64,000 nt of DNA. It comes from Hydrogenophaga crassostreae (lineage in GTDB: Bacteria; Pseudomonadota; Gammaproteobacteria; Burkholderiales; Burkholderiaceae_C). The notes under the pieces are model-generated. The model had not been told where the DNA came from. It saw only the letters and a list, made by a program, of their open reading frames with translations, and searched no databases. A program made the position numbers and the translations under genes. Shown here piece by piece: positions 50,423 to 59,958 of this stretch (positions are counted from its first letter, which is position 1; each line of letters opens with the position of its first letter). The stretch covers positions 919,501 through 983,500 of the forward strand of contig NZ_CP017476.1 in the NCBI RefSeq assembly GCF_001761385.1, written 5' to 3'.

Positions 50423-51595
50423 ATGAACGTCCGAGTCCAACGCACCCTTTTTGTTCAGCGCGAAACCTGGAGCACTCGCCTGACCCGCTGGACGGGCTGG
50501 ATGTTCCTGTTGGGCGCGGTCGTGGCCTGGATGGGCTGGCCGCTTGAAGCCCATGCGCTGCGCATCAAGGAAGTCGCGGCCGTGCAAGGCGTTCGCACCA
50601 ACCAGCTCACCGGGTTTGGCCTGGTGGTGGGCCTGGACGGCACGGGTGACCAGACCTCCAACATGGCCTACACCACGCAGGGCATGAGCAATTACCTGCA
50701 GCAACTCGGCATGACATTGCCCGCCGACGCCAAGCTGCAAATGAAAAACGTGGCGGCGGTGCTGGTGACGGCCCAGTTGCCCGCTTTCGCCCAGCCAGGC
50801 CAGCTGATCGACGTGACGGTGTCTTCCATGGGCAACGCCAAGTCGTTGCGCGGCGGCACGCTCATCACCACCCCGCTCAAAGGCGTCGACGGTGAAATCT
50901 ATGCGCTCGCGCAAGGCAACATGCTGGTGGGTGGAGCAGGGGCCGGAGGCGGCGGCAGCAAGGTGCAGATCAACCACCTGAGCGCCGGGCGCATTCCTTC
51001 TGGCGCGCAGGTCGAGCGCACCGTTCCCACTGGCTTCGCCCTGGGTGAGACCATCGATCTGGGCCTGAATTCGGCCGATTTCCTGACAGCCCGCCGTGTT
51101 GCCGATGCCATCAACGCCAAACTCGGCGCGGGCACGGCCAGCGCCCTCGATGGCCGCGTGGTTCGCCTGAACGCACCCGCCGACGCCAACGCCCGCGTGG
51201 GTTTCCTGGCCACTATCGAAGAGATTCAAATGGAAGCCACCGTGCCGGCTGCGCGCGTGATCGTGAACACCCGCACGGGCTCCATCGTGATGAACCAGGC
51301 TGTCACGCTCGGCCCTTGTGCCGTGGCCCATGGCAATCTGTCGGTCAGCATCAGCTCCACGCCGGTGGTCAGCCAGCCCAACCCTTTGTCCGGCGGCCAG
51401 ACTGTGGTCGCAGAAAAGGCCGACATCAAGATCACGCAAGAGCCCGGCAAGGTGATTCAGATGGACGCTTCGCCTCAGCTCTCGGACCTGGTGCGCATGC
51501 TCAACGGACTGGGCGCCACGCCGCAGGATCTGCTGGCCATTCTTCAGGCGATCAAGGCCGCTGGTGCCTTGAACGCCGAGCTGGAGGTGATATGA
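50423..51595 (+). CDS. flgI: Flagellar P-ring protein FlgI
   Basis: The 390-residue protein has a long signal region (hydrophobic MFLLGAVVAWMGWPLEAHA), then LRIKEVAAVQGVRTNQLTGFGLVVGLDGTGDQ and QMKNVAAVLVTAQLPAFAQPGQLIDVTVSSMGNAKSLRGGTLI, the P-ring signature. It forms the peptidoglycan ring with FlgA assistance. The N-terminal extension before the hydrophobic stretch is somewhat long, so the true start might be later. Confidence 0.96.
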   Translation: MNVRVQRTLFVQRETWSTRLTRWTGWMFLLGAVVAWMGWPLEAHALRIKEVAAVQGVRTNQLTGFGLVVGLDGTGDQTSNMAYTTQGMSNYLQQLGMTLPADAKLQMKNVAAVLVTAQLPAFAQPGQLIDVTVSSMGNAKSLRGGTLITTPLKGVDGEIYALAQGNMLVGGAGAGGGGSKVQINHLSAGRIPSGAQVERTVPTGFALGETIDLGLNSADFLTARRVADAINAKLGAGTASALDGRVVRLNAPADANARVGFLATIEEIQMEATVPAARVIVNTRTGSIVMNQAVTLGPCAVAHGNLSVSISSTPVVSQPNPLSGGQTVVAEKADIKITQEPGKVIQMDASPQLSDLVRMLNGLGATPQDLLAILQAIKAAGALNAELEVI

Positions 51596-51597
51596 AG

Positions 51598-51692
51598 TTC
51601 CACCCCCGCCGCGCTTCGCGCGACCCCCTCAAGGGGGCAACGCTGGCCGACCGGCAGAGCCGGACCGGCGGCGTTCTCGGCTTGGGCATTTC
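51598..51692 (+). repeat. Intergenic palindromic repeat, copy 12 (flgI-flgJ gap)
   Basis: A direct copy: CGCCGCGCTTCGCGCGACCCCCTC, AAGGGGGCAACGCTGG, core CCGGCAGAGCCGGACC, then GGCGGCGTTCTCGGCTTGGG. Same sub-type as copy 9. The rest of the 229-bp gap (to 51824) has no recognised gene. Confidence 0.8.
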
Positions 51693-51824
51693 GCTCCGAA
51701 TGGCGTCTCCTGTGTTGTTCACTTCGCATGCTGCTCGGGCAGGCGGGGGGCACCTCACCGGGATGTTGCGTGTCGAGGCGGTGACGAACCGCCGTGCCGA
51801 TGGTTTTTCCGGGAGGGTTTTGTC

Positions 51825-52724
51825 GTGAACTCGGTGTCACTTGGTGCTCAGCAGGCCCTGTCGGCCGATCCATCTTCGCTCAATTCGCTGAAATTTCAGG
51901 CGGGTAAATCGGGCGATGATGGCAAGGCTGCGCTCAAGCAGGCAGCCAAGCAGTTTGAGGCTCTGTTCATGCGCGAACTGATCAAGAGCATGCGCGAGGC
52001 CACGATGAAGTCGGGCATGCTGGAAGGCGAGGGCACCAACCTCGGCAGCGACTTGCTCGATCAACAGTTTGCGGTGCAGATGTCGGGCTTGCCCGGCGGC
52101 TTGTCGGGGGCGATCGAGCGCCAGCTCAGCCAGCGCATCACAGGGGCCAACGCCACCGGTGACAGCACCCCTTCAGACAATTTCAAATCGGAGGCGGTCA
52201 GTGCGCCACCGGTACCGGGTGGCAGCACGGTGTCGCGCGGCAAAGGCGGCTCTCGCCAGACCGAGTTCGTGAACCAGCACAGCCAGGCGGCGGCTGCGGT
52301 GTCGCGCGATTCAGGCATCCCGGCCAGCTTCATGATTGGCCAGGCGGGCCATGAAACCGGCTGGGGCAAAAGCGAGATTCGCCATGCCGACGGTTCGCCT
52401 TCTTTCAACCTGTTTGGCATCAAGGCCACTGGCGGCTGGAAGGGTGATATCGCAGAAATCACCACCACCGAATACAGCAACGGCCGGCCCCACAAAACAG
52501 TGGCGAAGTTCCGCGCCTACGATTCTTACGAGGATGCTTTCCGCGACTACGCCAGGCTGATCGGCAACAGCTCCCGTTACGACAAGGTCATGGACAACCT
52601 CGACAACGCCCACAACTTTGCCAGCGGTTTGCAAAAGGCCGGCTACGCCACCGACCCACAGTACGCGGCCAAACTCACCCGCGCGATCAATGTCGCTCAG
52701 AGCACGCAACGAGGCAACCTATGA
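51825..52724 (+). CDS. flgJ: Flagellum-specific muramidase and rod cap FlgJ
   Basis: The 299-residue protein has an N-terminal rod-cap domain (AAKQFEALFMRELIKSMREATMKSGMLEGEG) and a C-terminal glucosaminidase domain (FVNQHSQAAAAVSRDSGIPASFMIGQAGHETGWGKSEIR, then FNLFGIKATGGWKG). It lets the rod pass the peptidoglycan layer. The start is GTG at 51825, with GGGAGG 8 nt upstream; the repeat and a spacer separate it from flgI. Confidence 0.96.
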   Translation: MNSVSLGAQQALSADPSSLNSLKFQAGKSGDDGKAALKQAAKQFEALFMRELIKSMREATMKSGMLEGEGTNLGSDLLDQQFAVQMSGLPGGLSGAIERQLSQRITGANATGDSTPSDNFKSEAVSAPPVPGGSTVSRGKGGSRQTEFVNQHSQAAAAVSRDSGIPASFMIGQAGHETGWGKSEIRHADGSPSFNLFGIKATGGWKGDIAEITTTEYSNGRPHKTVAKFRAYDSYEDAFRDYARLIGNSSRYDKVMDNLDNAHNFASGLQKAGYATDPQYAAKLTRAINVAQSTQRGNL

Positions 52725-52817
52725 CCGATCGTTCAGTGAACCGCACCGAAAAACGCAATGACCCCGGGTTCAGGGCGGTGGCTCCGCTTTGCCCGTTGGT
52801 GGTGGAAGTGAGCTGAC

Positions 52818-54731
52818 ATGTCCGCCGCACTCAACATTGGCGCACGCGCGCTTACCACCAATCTGGCGGCGCTGCAGGTCATTGGCCACAACATCGCCAA
52901 TGCCAACACGGCGGGGTATTCGCGCCAGACGGTGCAAACCCAGTCGTCGGGGTACCAGATGCTGGGTGGCATGTATTTTGGCAAGGGCGTTGAGCTCGCC
53001 AACGTCACCCGCGCCCACAGCGATTACCTCACCCGCGAAGCCCGCCTGGCGGGCTCCGCAGCTGCGGCCGATGGCGAGCGTTATGCGCGTCTGCAGCAAC
53101 TGGAGTCGCTGTTTCCCACGGGTACCGATGGTCTGGGCGCGGCGGTCAACAGCATGCTCAACGTGTGGAACGATGTGGCGTCTTCGCCCTCCGATCTTTC
53201 GGCCCGGGTGGTGGCGCTGGCGCGCGGTGACGACCTGGCCTCCCGCATGCGCAGCACAGCGGGTCAGCTCGACATCCTGACCACCAGCGCCAACCAGGAA
53301 GCCAGTGGCACGGTGAGCACCATCAACCGCCTGGCCAGCGATGTGGCCAAGATCAACCAGAAAATCATCGAATCACAAGGCGACAATGGCCAGCCCAACG
53401 ACCTGCTTGACCAGCGCGATCAGTTGTTGAGCGAGCTGGGCAAGCTGGTTCAGGTGACCACGGTCAGCGCCGACGACGGCAGCACCAGTGTGTTTGTTGG
53501 TGGCAGCCAGCCGCTGGTTCTGGGCAGCTCGGCCAACAAGCTGATGCTGGTGAACAACCCGGACAATCCGAGCCAGAAGCAGGTCAATTTGATACAGGGC
53601 GGGGTGAGCCAGGCGCTGCCCACGACCAACCTCGGTGGTTCGCTCGGCGGGCTGTTGACCTACGTCAACACCGACCTGCCGCAGATGCAAAACCTGCTGG
53701 GCCGCATGGCGCTGGCCTTGCAGACCGAAATGAACACCCAGCACCGTCTGGGCATGGATTTGCAGGGCAACGTCGGGGGAGATTTTTTCGTGCCCAGCGC
53801 GAACGCCCAGGCTGTGCCGGGTGCGGCCAATACCGGCAACGCCCAGATTCACACCCAGGTGAGCGACCCCACGGCGCTCAAAGCGTCGGACTACCAACTG
53901 GTTTTTGACGGTGCCGGCGTGAATGTGACCCGCATGTCTGATGGTGTGACCACGGCATTTGCCAGCTTGCCTGCCGAGCTCGACGGTTTGAGTTTTGAAC
54001 TGGACTCGGGCGCAGGCGCGGTGGGCGACAGCTATTTTGTCCGGCCTTTTGCCAGCGCGGCACGCGACATGCAGGTGGCCATCGGCTCTCCCACTCAGCT
54101 GGCGGTGGCCAGCCCGGTGATGGTGACGCCAGGCAGCACCAACGCCGAAGGCCTGAGCATCGAGAGCCTTTATGCATTCGAGGCTTCGGCCAACCTGAAC
54201 GATCCGGTGTCGATCAGTTTTCTGGCCGACGGTACCTTCACCATCAGCGGCCTGGGCCCGGGCAACCCGCCGCCCGACAACCCGGGCCTCCCGGGAAGCT
54301 ACAACTACACACCCGGCAAGCCGCTGCAATTCAACGGCTGGAGCCTGACGCTTCGGGGTTCTCCCACTGCCGGCGACAGTTTCGATATCACGCCGGCGCC
54401 CGCAGGCTCCAATCCGCAAAACGGGGGCAACGCCAAAGCGGTCCTGGCGCTGCGCGACCTGGCCACCTTTGACGGCGTGTCGTTGAGCGAAGGTTACGGC
54501 GTCTTGTTGTCTCACCTGGGAACAGAGGTGCAAAGCGCGCAGTTTGCTGCCCGCTACACCGAGCAGTTGGCCGGCAGCACCGAAAGCGCCCGCGCAGGCC
54601 TCTCGGGCGTCAACCTCGATGAAGAAGCAGCCCGGCTGTTGCAGTTTCAGCAGGCCTACCAGGCTTCGGCCAAATTCCTGCAAGTCGCTCAGGGCACTTT
54701 CGACACCCTGCTGCAAACCGTTGGTCGCTGA
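52818..54731 (+). CDS. flgK: Flagellar hook-filament junction protein FlgK
   Basis: The 637-residue protein has LNIGARALTTNLAALQVIGHNIANANTAGYSRQTVQTQSS at the start and GVNLDEEAARLLQFQQAYQASAKFLQVAQGTFDTLLQTVGR at the end, the FlgK pattern. It forms the first junction ring between hook and filament and is escorted by FlgN. No sigma-28 match was found in the 93-bp gap before it. Confidence 0.97.
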   Translation: MSAALNIGARALTTNLAALQVIGHNIANANTAGYSRQTVQTQSSGYQMLGGMYFGKGVELANVTRAHSDYLTREARLAGSAAAADGERYARLQQLESLFPTGTDGLGAAVNSMLNVWNDVASSPSDLSARVVALARGDDLASRMRSTAGQLDILTTSANQEASGTVSTINRLASDVAKINQKIIESQGDNGQPNDLLDQRDQLLSELGKLVQVTTVSADDGSTSVFVGGSQPLVLGSSANKLMLVNNPDNPSQKQVNLIQGGVSQALPTTNLGGSLGGLLTYVNTDLPQMQNLLGRMALALQTEMNTQHRLGMDLQGNVGGDFFVPSANAQAVPGAANTGNAQIHTQVSDPTALKASDYQLVFDGAGVNVTRMSDGVTTAFASLPAELDGLSFELDSGAGAVGDSYFVRPFASAARDMQVAIGSPTQLAVASPVMVTPGSTNAEGLSIESLYAFEASANLNDPVSISFLADGTFTISGLGPGNPPPDNPGLPGSYNYTPGKPLQFNGWSLTLRGSPTAGDSFDITPAPAGSNPQNGGNAKAVLALRDLATFDGVSLSEGYGVLLSHLGTEVQSAQFAARYTEQLAGSTESARAGLSGVNLDEEAARLLQFQQAYQASAKFLQVAQGTFDTLLQTVGR

Positions 54732-54764
54732 AGCACGCTTCGCCGACCCTATTGAAAGCCCATC

Positions 54765-55982
54765 ATGAGAGTTGCCACCGCCAACAGCTACGACAACACC
54801 ATCAGCCAGCTCACCAAGCGGCAGGCCGAGCTTTCGGCCCTGCAAGGGCAGATTTCGACAGGCAAGCGGGTACAGAAGGCCAGCGATGACCCCGTGGCGG
54901 CGGTCTTGTCCGAGGCTGCGCAAAACCGCCTCACGCGGGTGAAGGCCGATCAACGCGCTCTGGAAACCTCCAAAACCAGCATCACCCAGGGTGAGAGCGC
55001 ATTGGGTCAGGCGGGCGAAATTCTGCAAGACGTCCGCGATTTGCTGGTCAGCGCGGGCAACGGTTCTTATGGGCCCAGTGAATACAAAGATATTGCGTCG
55101 CAGATCGAAGGCATGCGTGATCAGTTGCTGGCGGTGGCAAACCAGAAAGACAGCTCGGGCCGCACCTTGTTTGGTGGCTTGGGTGGCGCTGCGGTGCCCT
55201 TCGTTGACAGCTTCGGCGCCGGCGGCAATGGCGTCACCTTTCAGGGGCTGCGCGGGCAGGAGGCCACCGGCGACAACAGCTTGCCGCAGTCCTTTGACGG
55301 CAACGCGGTCTTCATGCGGGTTCCCCAGGGCAATGGCAGCTTTGTTCTGAACACGGTGGCCGGCAACGCCGGTTCTGTTCGCACCGACACCGGGCAGGTC
55401 ACCAACCCCTCGGCTCTGACCGGGCAGAACTACAGCATCAGCTTTGCCGACAACGCGGGCACCATGGAATACAGCGTGACCAACACCACCACCGGCCTGC
55501 CCGTGGCGGGGCAAACCGGCATGCCTTATGCCCAAGGCACCTCGATCGCCTTCGACGGGCTGTCGTTTGTGGCCAATGGAACGCCGCAAACCGGCGACGC
55601 CATCACACTCGACGCTTCCGCCCCGTCGACCGACATATTCAAGGTGTTGCAAGACGCCGTGAACGCGTTGCGCAGTGCCACCTCCACCAACCCGTCCGAG
55701 CTGATTCAGAACATCGGCCGCTCCATGGCCGAACTCGATTCAGGGCATGACCGCATCTTGCAGGCGCGCAGCCTGGCGGGTGCCTGGCTGAACCGCGCCG
55801 ACGACACGGAAGCCCTGCTCTCTGGCCGCGCGATTGCGCATCAGACCGAGCAGTCCAACCTGGAAGATCTCGACATGGTTCAAGGCATTTCCGATTTCCA
55901 GAACCAGCAGACAGGCCTGCAGGCTGCGCTGCAGTCCTATGCCCAGGTGCAGCGGCTCTCGCTGTTCCAGTACATCAGCTGA
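54765..55982 (+). CDS. flgL: Flagellar hook-filament junction protein FlgL
   Basis: The 405-residue protein is flagellin-like at the ends: RVATANSYDNTISQLTKRQAELSALQGQISTGKRVQKASDDPVAAV at the start and EQSNLEDLDMVQGISDFQNQQTGLQAALQSYAQVQRLSLFQYIS at the end. It forms the second junction zone. flgK ends 33 bp upstream. Confidence 0.97.
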   Translation: MRVATANSYDNTISQLTKRQAELSALQGQISTGKRVQKASDDPVAAVLSEAAQNRLTRVKADQRALETSKTSITQGESALGQAGEILQDVRDLLVSAGNGSYGPSEYKDIASQIEGMRDQLLAVANQKDSSGRTLFGGLGGAAVPFVDSFGAGGNGVTFQGLRGQEATGDNSLPQSFDGNAVFMRVPQGNGSFVLNTVAGNAGSVRTDTGQVTNPSALTGQNYSISFADNAGTMEYSVTNTTTGLPVAGQTGMPYAQGTSIAFDGLSFVANGTPQTGDAITLDASAPSTDIFKVLQDAVNALRSATSTNPSELIQNIGRSMAELDSGHDRILQARSLAGAWLNRADDTEALLSGRAIAHQTEQSNLEDLDMVQGISDFQNQQTGLQAALQSYAQVQRLSLFQYIS

Positions 55983-56014
55983 TCGACCGAACCAACCACC
56001 CTTTGGGCCATTGA

Positions 56015-57265
56015 ATGAGCGACACCATCCTTGACAGCGTGGCGCTGGCATACCAGCCCATCTGGAACCGCGACCGCTGTTTGGCGGCGGTGCGCGTGGG
56101 TGTGCTGGCGGTGCAGCCCGACGCCGTCGATGGCGCCCATCTGCTGCAAGCGATCGGGGAGGACTGGCCAGCCGCAGCCCCCTTGCTGAGCCTCTCGTTC
56201 AGCTCGACGCAGCTGCGCGACGAGGCCCTGGCCAGCGCGCCGGTGGACAACACCTGGATCGAGGTGCCCTCGGCGCCCTTCATCGCACCCGCGGGCCTGG
56301 AACGGTTGACGCTCGCGGTTCGGAGAGGCCACCACTTGTTGCGCCAGGCGCCATTGGCCAGCGTCCGCAATGAACAGATTGCCCCGTTGGGCGTACGCAG
56401 CCTGTTGCGCCCCAGCCCCGAAGAGGCATTGGAGGCCATGCGTTGTCACGGCGCAGGCGAGGGCGCAGAAAACACCCCCTTGCTGCCCGGGCAGATATAC
56501 GAAGGCATTGCTGGCCGAGGGCTGGCCGCGATATGTCTGGACGATGCCGGGGCCTTTGGCCTGGCCGGCTGGCCCGACGACGATGTGTTGCACAGCTGGC
56601 GCGGGCGCCAGTTGATCGGCGCCAGGTCGGTGATCGAAGAGTGCCGGCAGGCCATCGAAAGCGACTGCTCGATCGACCAGCTGGAACGGTATGTGCGGCA
56701 AGACCCGGTGCTGGTGTACCGGCTGCTCATCTTGGTCAATTCGCCGGCTGTAGGGACCGCGCGCGAAATCGAAACCCTGCGCCACGCCATCATGATGCTC
56801 GGTTTTGGCGCCCTCAAACAATGGCTGGGCGAGCAGCTCGCTGGCAGCGAGACCGATATTGAATTGCACCCGGTGCGCTTTGCCCAGGTGATGCGCGCGC
56901 GGCTGGCTCAGCACATGCTCGACTCCGGTTCCGAAGAAGAGTTGCGCGCCGAGGTCTACCTCACGGCGCTGTTCGCCCAGCTCGACCAGCTCATGCAACA
57001 GCCCCTGGGCCCCCTGCTGCACAAGCTGCCACTGACAGGCCGCTTGCTCGACGCACTGCTGCGCAAAGCAGGGCCTTATGTGTCCCTGCTTGAAGTGGCC
57101 CGGGCACAGGGCGACTTTGACCACCTGCACATGCTGCCCGCTGTGTGCCATGCGCACGACATCACACTCGAACACGCCAACCGCTCGCTGCTGCGCATGC
57201 TCGCCAGCAGCCGCGACCAGACCCACCCGCCACGCGATCATCCCTGGGCCATGGACCGCGACTGA
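56015..57265 (+). CDS. HDOD-domain protein with degenerate EAL-like N-terminus
   Basis: The 416-residue protein has a C-terminal half with an HDOD domain (SIDQLERYVRQDPVLVYRLLILVNSPAVG, then IETLRHAIMMLGFGALKQWL). The N-terminal half begins YQPIWNRDRCLAAVRV, which has the YQPI start of EAL domains but lacks the E-A-L motif and metal ligands. It resembles YuxH-type EAL-HDOD proteins with an inactive EAL part. HDOD proteins are signalling adaptors. It follows flgL by 32 bp and is probably cotranscribed, suggesting a c-di-GMP- or stress-linked role in motility; that role is inference. Confidence 0.8.
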   Translation: MSDTILDSVALAYQPIWNRDRCLAAVRVGVLAVQPDAVDGAHLLQAIGEDWPAAAPLLSLSFSSTQLRDEALASAPVDNTWIEVPSAPFIAPAGLERLTLAVRRGHHLLRQAPLASVRNEQIAPLGVRSLLRPSPEEALEAMRCHGAGEGAENTPLLPGQIYEGIAGRGLAAICLDDAGAFGLAGWPDDDVLHSWRGRQLIGARSVIEECRQAIESDCSIDQLERYVRQDPVLVYRLLILVNSPAVGTAREIETLRHAIMMLGFGALKQWLGEQLAGSETDIELHPVRFAQVMRARLAQHMLDSGSEEELRAEVYLTALFAQLDQLMQQPLGPLLHKLPLTGRLLDALLRKAGPYVSLLEVARAQGDFDHLHMLPAVCHAHDITLEHANRSLLRMLASSRDQTHPPRDHPWAMDRD

Positions 57266-57359
57266 GTGGAAAAAGCCAAGTTGAGCAGGTGCTGAAGGGG
57301 TGTTGAGGAAGCGCTGATTCCGGGCTCTGTCCCGTCTGGCTTGCTACCATCGCCCCACC

Positions 57360-58130
57360 ATGTCCCAAGCCCATCTCTCCATTCCCATGCCGCCGCGTTC
57401 GGTGGCCCCGCACCACACCAGCGCCCTCGTGCTGTTCTCGGGCGGGCAAGACTCCACCACCTGCCTCGCCCAGGCCCTGGCGCGTTACCCCCGAGTGGAA
57501 ACGTTGGGCTTCGATTACGGCCAGCGCCACAGCGTGGAAATGACCGCGCGCCTCAACGTCTTGCGCGAAATCCGCGAGCGCTTTCCCGCCTGGTCACCCC
57601 GACTGGGCGAAGACCATGTGCTGGACCTCGCCGTGCTCGGAAAGGTGAGCGAAACTTCGCTCACCCGCGACAAGGCATTTGAAATGGAAGCCAGCGGCCT
57701 GCCCAACACCTTTGTGCCCGGCCGCAATCTGCTGTTCCTGACGCTCGCCGCCGCACTGGCCTACCGGCGCGGCATTCAGGTCATCGTCACCGGCGTCTGC
57801 GAAACCGACTTCTCCGGCTACCCCGATTGCCGCGACGACACCATGAAAGCGCTGCAAGTGGCGCTCTCGCTCGGCATGGACCACCGCTTTCTCATCGACA
57901 CGCCGCTCATGTGGATCGATAAAGCCGCCACCTGGCAACTGGCCCACGACGTAGGCGCCGCTTCAGGCGTGGCCGATGGCGGCAAGCAACTGGTTGATTT
58001 GATCGTGGAACACACCCACACCTGTTACCTGGGTGACCGAGAACACCGCCATGTTTGGGGCTATGGCTGCGGGGTGTGCCCGGCCTGTGAGTTGCGGGCG
58101 CGGGGGTGGGCGGGATTTGTGGCGAGGTGA
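57360..58130 (+). CDS. queC: 7-cyano-7-deazaguanine synthase QueC
   Basis: The 256-residue PP-loop ATPase has LFSGGQDSTTCLAQAL (the SGGxDST loop), VPGRNLLFLTLAAALA, GVCETDFSGYPDCRDD and a C-terminal four-cysteine zinc site (CYLGD, then GCGVCPACELR). It converts 7-carboxy-7-deazaguanine to preQ0 for queuosine synthesis. It is unrelated to motility and marks the end of the flagellar locus. No clear ribosome site is visible before the ATG. Confidence 0.97.
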   Translation: MSQAHLSIPMPPRSVAPHHTSALVLFSGGQDSTTCLAQALARYPRVETLGFDYGQRHSVEMTARLNVLREIRERFPAWSPRLGEDHVLDLAVLGKVSETSLTRDKAFEMEASGLPNTFVPGRNLLFLTLAAALAYRRGIQVIVTGVCETDFSGYPDCRDDTMKALQVALSLGMDHRFLIDTPLMWIDKAATWQLAHDVGAASGVADGGKQLVDLIVEHTHTCYLGDREHRHVWGYGCGVCPACELRARGWAGFVAR

Positions 58131-58434
58131 GGCGATCTGCGCAAAGAATGACCAAGCTTTAACCGACTTCGGATCTGATTCTTAACGGTTGAGCTTGAGT
58201 TGCCCGGGGACTGCAGTCGGCCATGTGCGGTCGGTCACTTGAGACTGCTATCTGTTAGCCCAGTATGCAGTTGCAACACGTCGTTCAGTCGCCGCTTTTC
58301 CTCGAGTGTTTGGGTGTAGTGCCTCTTTCGGGACCGACCGACGCATGCTCTTGTCATGTGGCACGCGTAACTCAGCCTTTGCTTGGATCGCCCTTTTGCT
58401 GAGCCGCTATCCTAGCTGCAGGGAAAGAAATAGC
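58131..58434. other. Non-coding, compositionally foreign stretch upstream of the nuclease-like gene
   Basis: About 300 bp with no recognised gene and lower GC than queC. An in-frame upstream extension of the next gene (from 58306) lacks a good ribosome site and I do not count it. No tRNA, integrase or att-like direct repeat is visible. Confidence 0.5.
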
Positions 58435-59958
58435 ATGACTGCCATATACGACGCCTACAAGCCGCTGCGAAACTACCTGCGGCAATGTACGCTGGAGACT
58501 ACGCTGGCCGACACGTGGCAGCTGTCCCAACACGTTGCCAATCCTGCTGCCATGCCTGCCCCCGTTGAGGCGGGCAAGCGACCATATTCGCTAGATGGAC
58601 AACTATTTCCTTGGGATTTGCCAGCAATCACGCGTGAGGTTTTGCTGCACGCACAACCACGCGGTGGCCAAAAGCGACTGAACTCACTAGCTGCTGTCCA
58701 GACAGTCGTCAACAGTCTGCGGGCTACTGGCAACGAAGGCAGCAAGCTTCGACTTACCGGGCAGGACGATGTCTTCAATGAACTGCTGCGCATGTCACAC
58801 CATCAGTTCCCTTGGCAACAAGGGAACATCTATGGGTCGTTGATTCGACACCTCAAGATATTTGGTGCTTCAAGCGTAGCCCCAATACTCGAGAAGCAAA
58901 CTGGCTTGACGGCGAAGGAGTTCTTCTTCCTTGGCTTTATGCTTGTGTTGCACTTAAAGCGCAGCTTCGACATCAACAGTGCTCAGGACTACAGTGAATT
59001 CGGCATCGCGCAGGCTAAGGCGATCGCGTTCTTTTCAAGGTTGTCGATGAGCATTGACGATTTGAGGCCGTTGCTCGCCGCTCAGCCGGTAGATGCGACA
59101 TGGGACTATGGATGGAATCCGCTTGAAGCAACGCCATTGGTGGCATTAGATCCTGAGCATCCGAATAGGCTGTTCTGCCCCGTTCCTGACCTACTGCTGC
59201 GCAGGTTCAGCACAGGCCTGTACTACGATCTGGTCAAGGTTTCTGGCTTTGATAATGCTTTCGGCTCGGCGTTCGAGGCCTACGTTGGCGAGGTGTTGGC
59301 AGTGGCTTACCAAGATGGTCCTGCCACGGTCCTCAAGGAGGCCCCATATTCCGTAGGACTGCAGGCCCACCACGGACCCGATTGGATTGTGTGCGACGCT
59401 GGAGGAAACCTTGTCGTCGAATGCAAAACGAAGCGTTTGACGCATGCGGCACGTCAGGCCGGCGAAGACGCACTTCGCGCTGAGGTCGACAAGATCGCGG
59501 GTGCCGTCGTCCAGAACTACAAGAACATCGGGGAAGCCCAGCAAGGACTGTCGTCATGGAAGCCGAATGCTCATCCAATAATCCCGTTAGTGATTACATT
59601 CGAGGATTGGTTCTTTCTCGGGCCGCTCCTGCATGAGCTGCTGGAGCAAAGCGTGCGCAGCCAGTTGCTAGGTGCAGGCCTCAACGACCAGCTGATGGAA
59701 GCAATGCCGTACGCAGTGATGTCGTGTCGCGAATTCGAGCTGTGTATTGGAGCCGTGAGGGAGGGTGGCATCGCGAAGTTCTTCCAGGGCAAGCGCAAAG
59801 GGGAGTACCTGCAATGGATGTGGCCGGAGTATCTTTACCACGAGTACAAGGGAATGAATCCCATCAATTTCCAGAAGGCGTTTCAAGCTGATTGGCGCAA
59901 GGTCATCCCAGAGGCTGCAATTCCGAAGAACTCTGCGGGTGACGTTTCGGGAGCGTGA
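58435..59958 (+). CDS. Orphan PD-(D/E)XK nuclease-like protein
   Basis: The predicted 507-residue protein has a motif at about 316-331 reading PDW, ten-odd residues, VVECKTK (D316, E329, K331). With an upstream helix glutamate (E281 in FEAYVGEVL) this is the PD-(D/E)XK nuclease pattern. The rest is mostly helical and unfamiliar. Base composition is visibly lower in GC and codon use is looser (many A/T third positions) than in neighbours, pointing to recent acquisition. No methylase, helicase or integrase partner lies beside it. It may be a single-gene defence nuclease or part of a restriction-like system; cleavage activity is inference. The ATG at 58435 follows GGGAAAG. Confidence 0.6.
   Translation: MTAIYDAYKPLRNYLRQCTLETTLADTWQLSQHVANPAAMPAPVEAGKRPYSLDGQLFPWDLPAITREVLLHAQPRGGQKRLNSLAAVQTVVNSLRATGNEGSKLRLTGQDDVFNELLRMSHHQFPWQQGNIYGSLIRHLKIFGASSVAPILEKQTGLTAKEFFFLGFMLVLHLKRSFDINSAQDYSEFGIAQAKAIAFFSRLSMSIDDLRPLLAAQPVDATWDYGWNPLEATPLVALDPEHPNRLFCPVPDLLLRRFSTGLYYDLVKVSGFDNAFGSAFEAYVGEVLAVAYQDGPATVLKEAPYSVGLQAHHGPDWIVCDAGGNLVVECKTKRLTHAARQAGEDALRAEVDKIAGAVVQNYKNIGEAQQGLSSWKPNAHPIIPLVITFEDWFFLGPLLHELLEQSVRSQLLGAGLNDQLMEAMPYAVMSCREFELCIGAVREGGIAKFFQGKRKGEYLQWMWPEYLYHEYKGMNPINFQKAFQADWRKVIPEAAIPKNSAGDVSGA

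Noticed and set aside
10820..51692. CRISPR array
   Set aside because: The repeats are scattered singly or in pairs over 41 kb with genes between them, and do not form a regular repeat-spacer array.
53373..55652. 759-codon antisense frame over flgK and flgL
   Set aside because: Despite its length it is the complement of two certain genes, with repetitive GC-driven composition and no recognisable motif or start signal.
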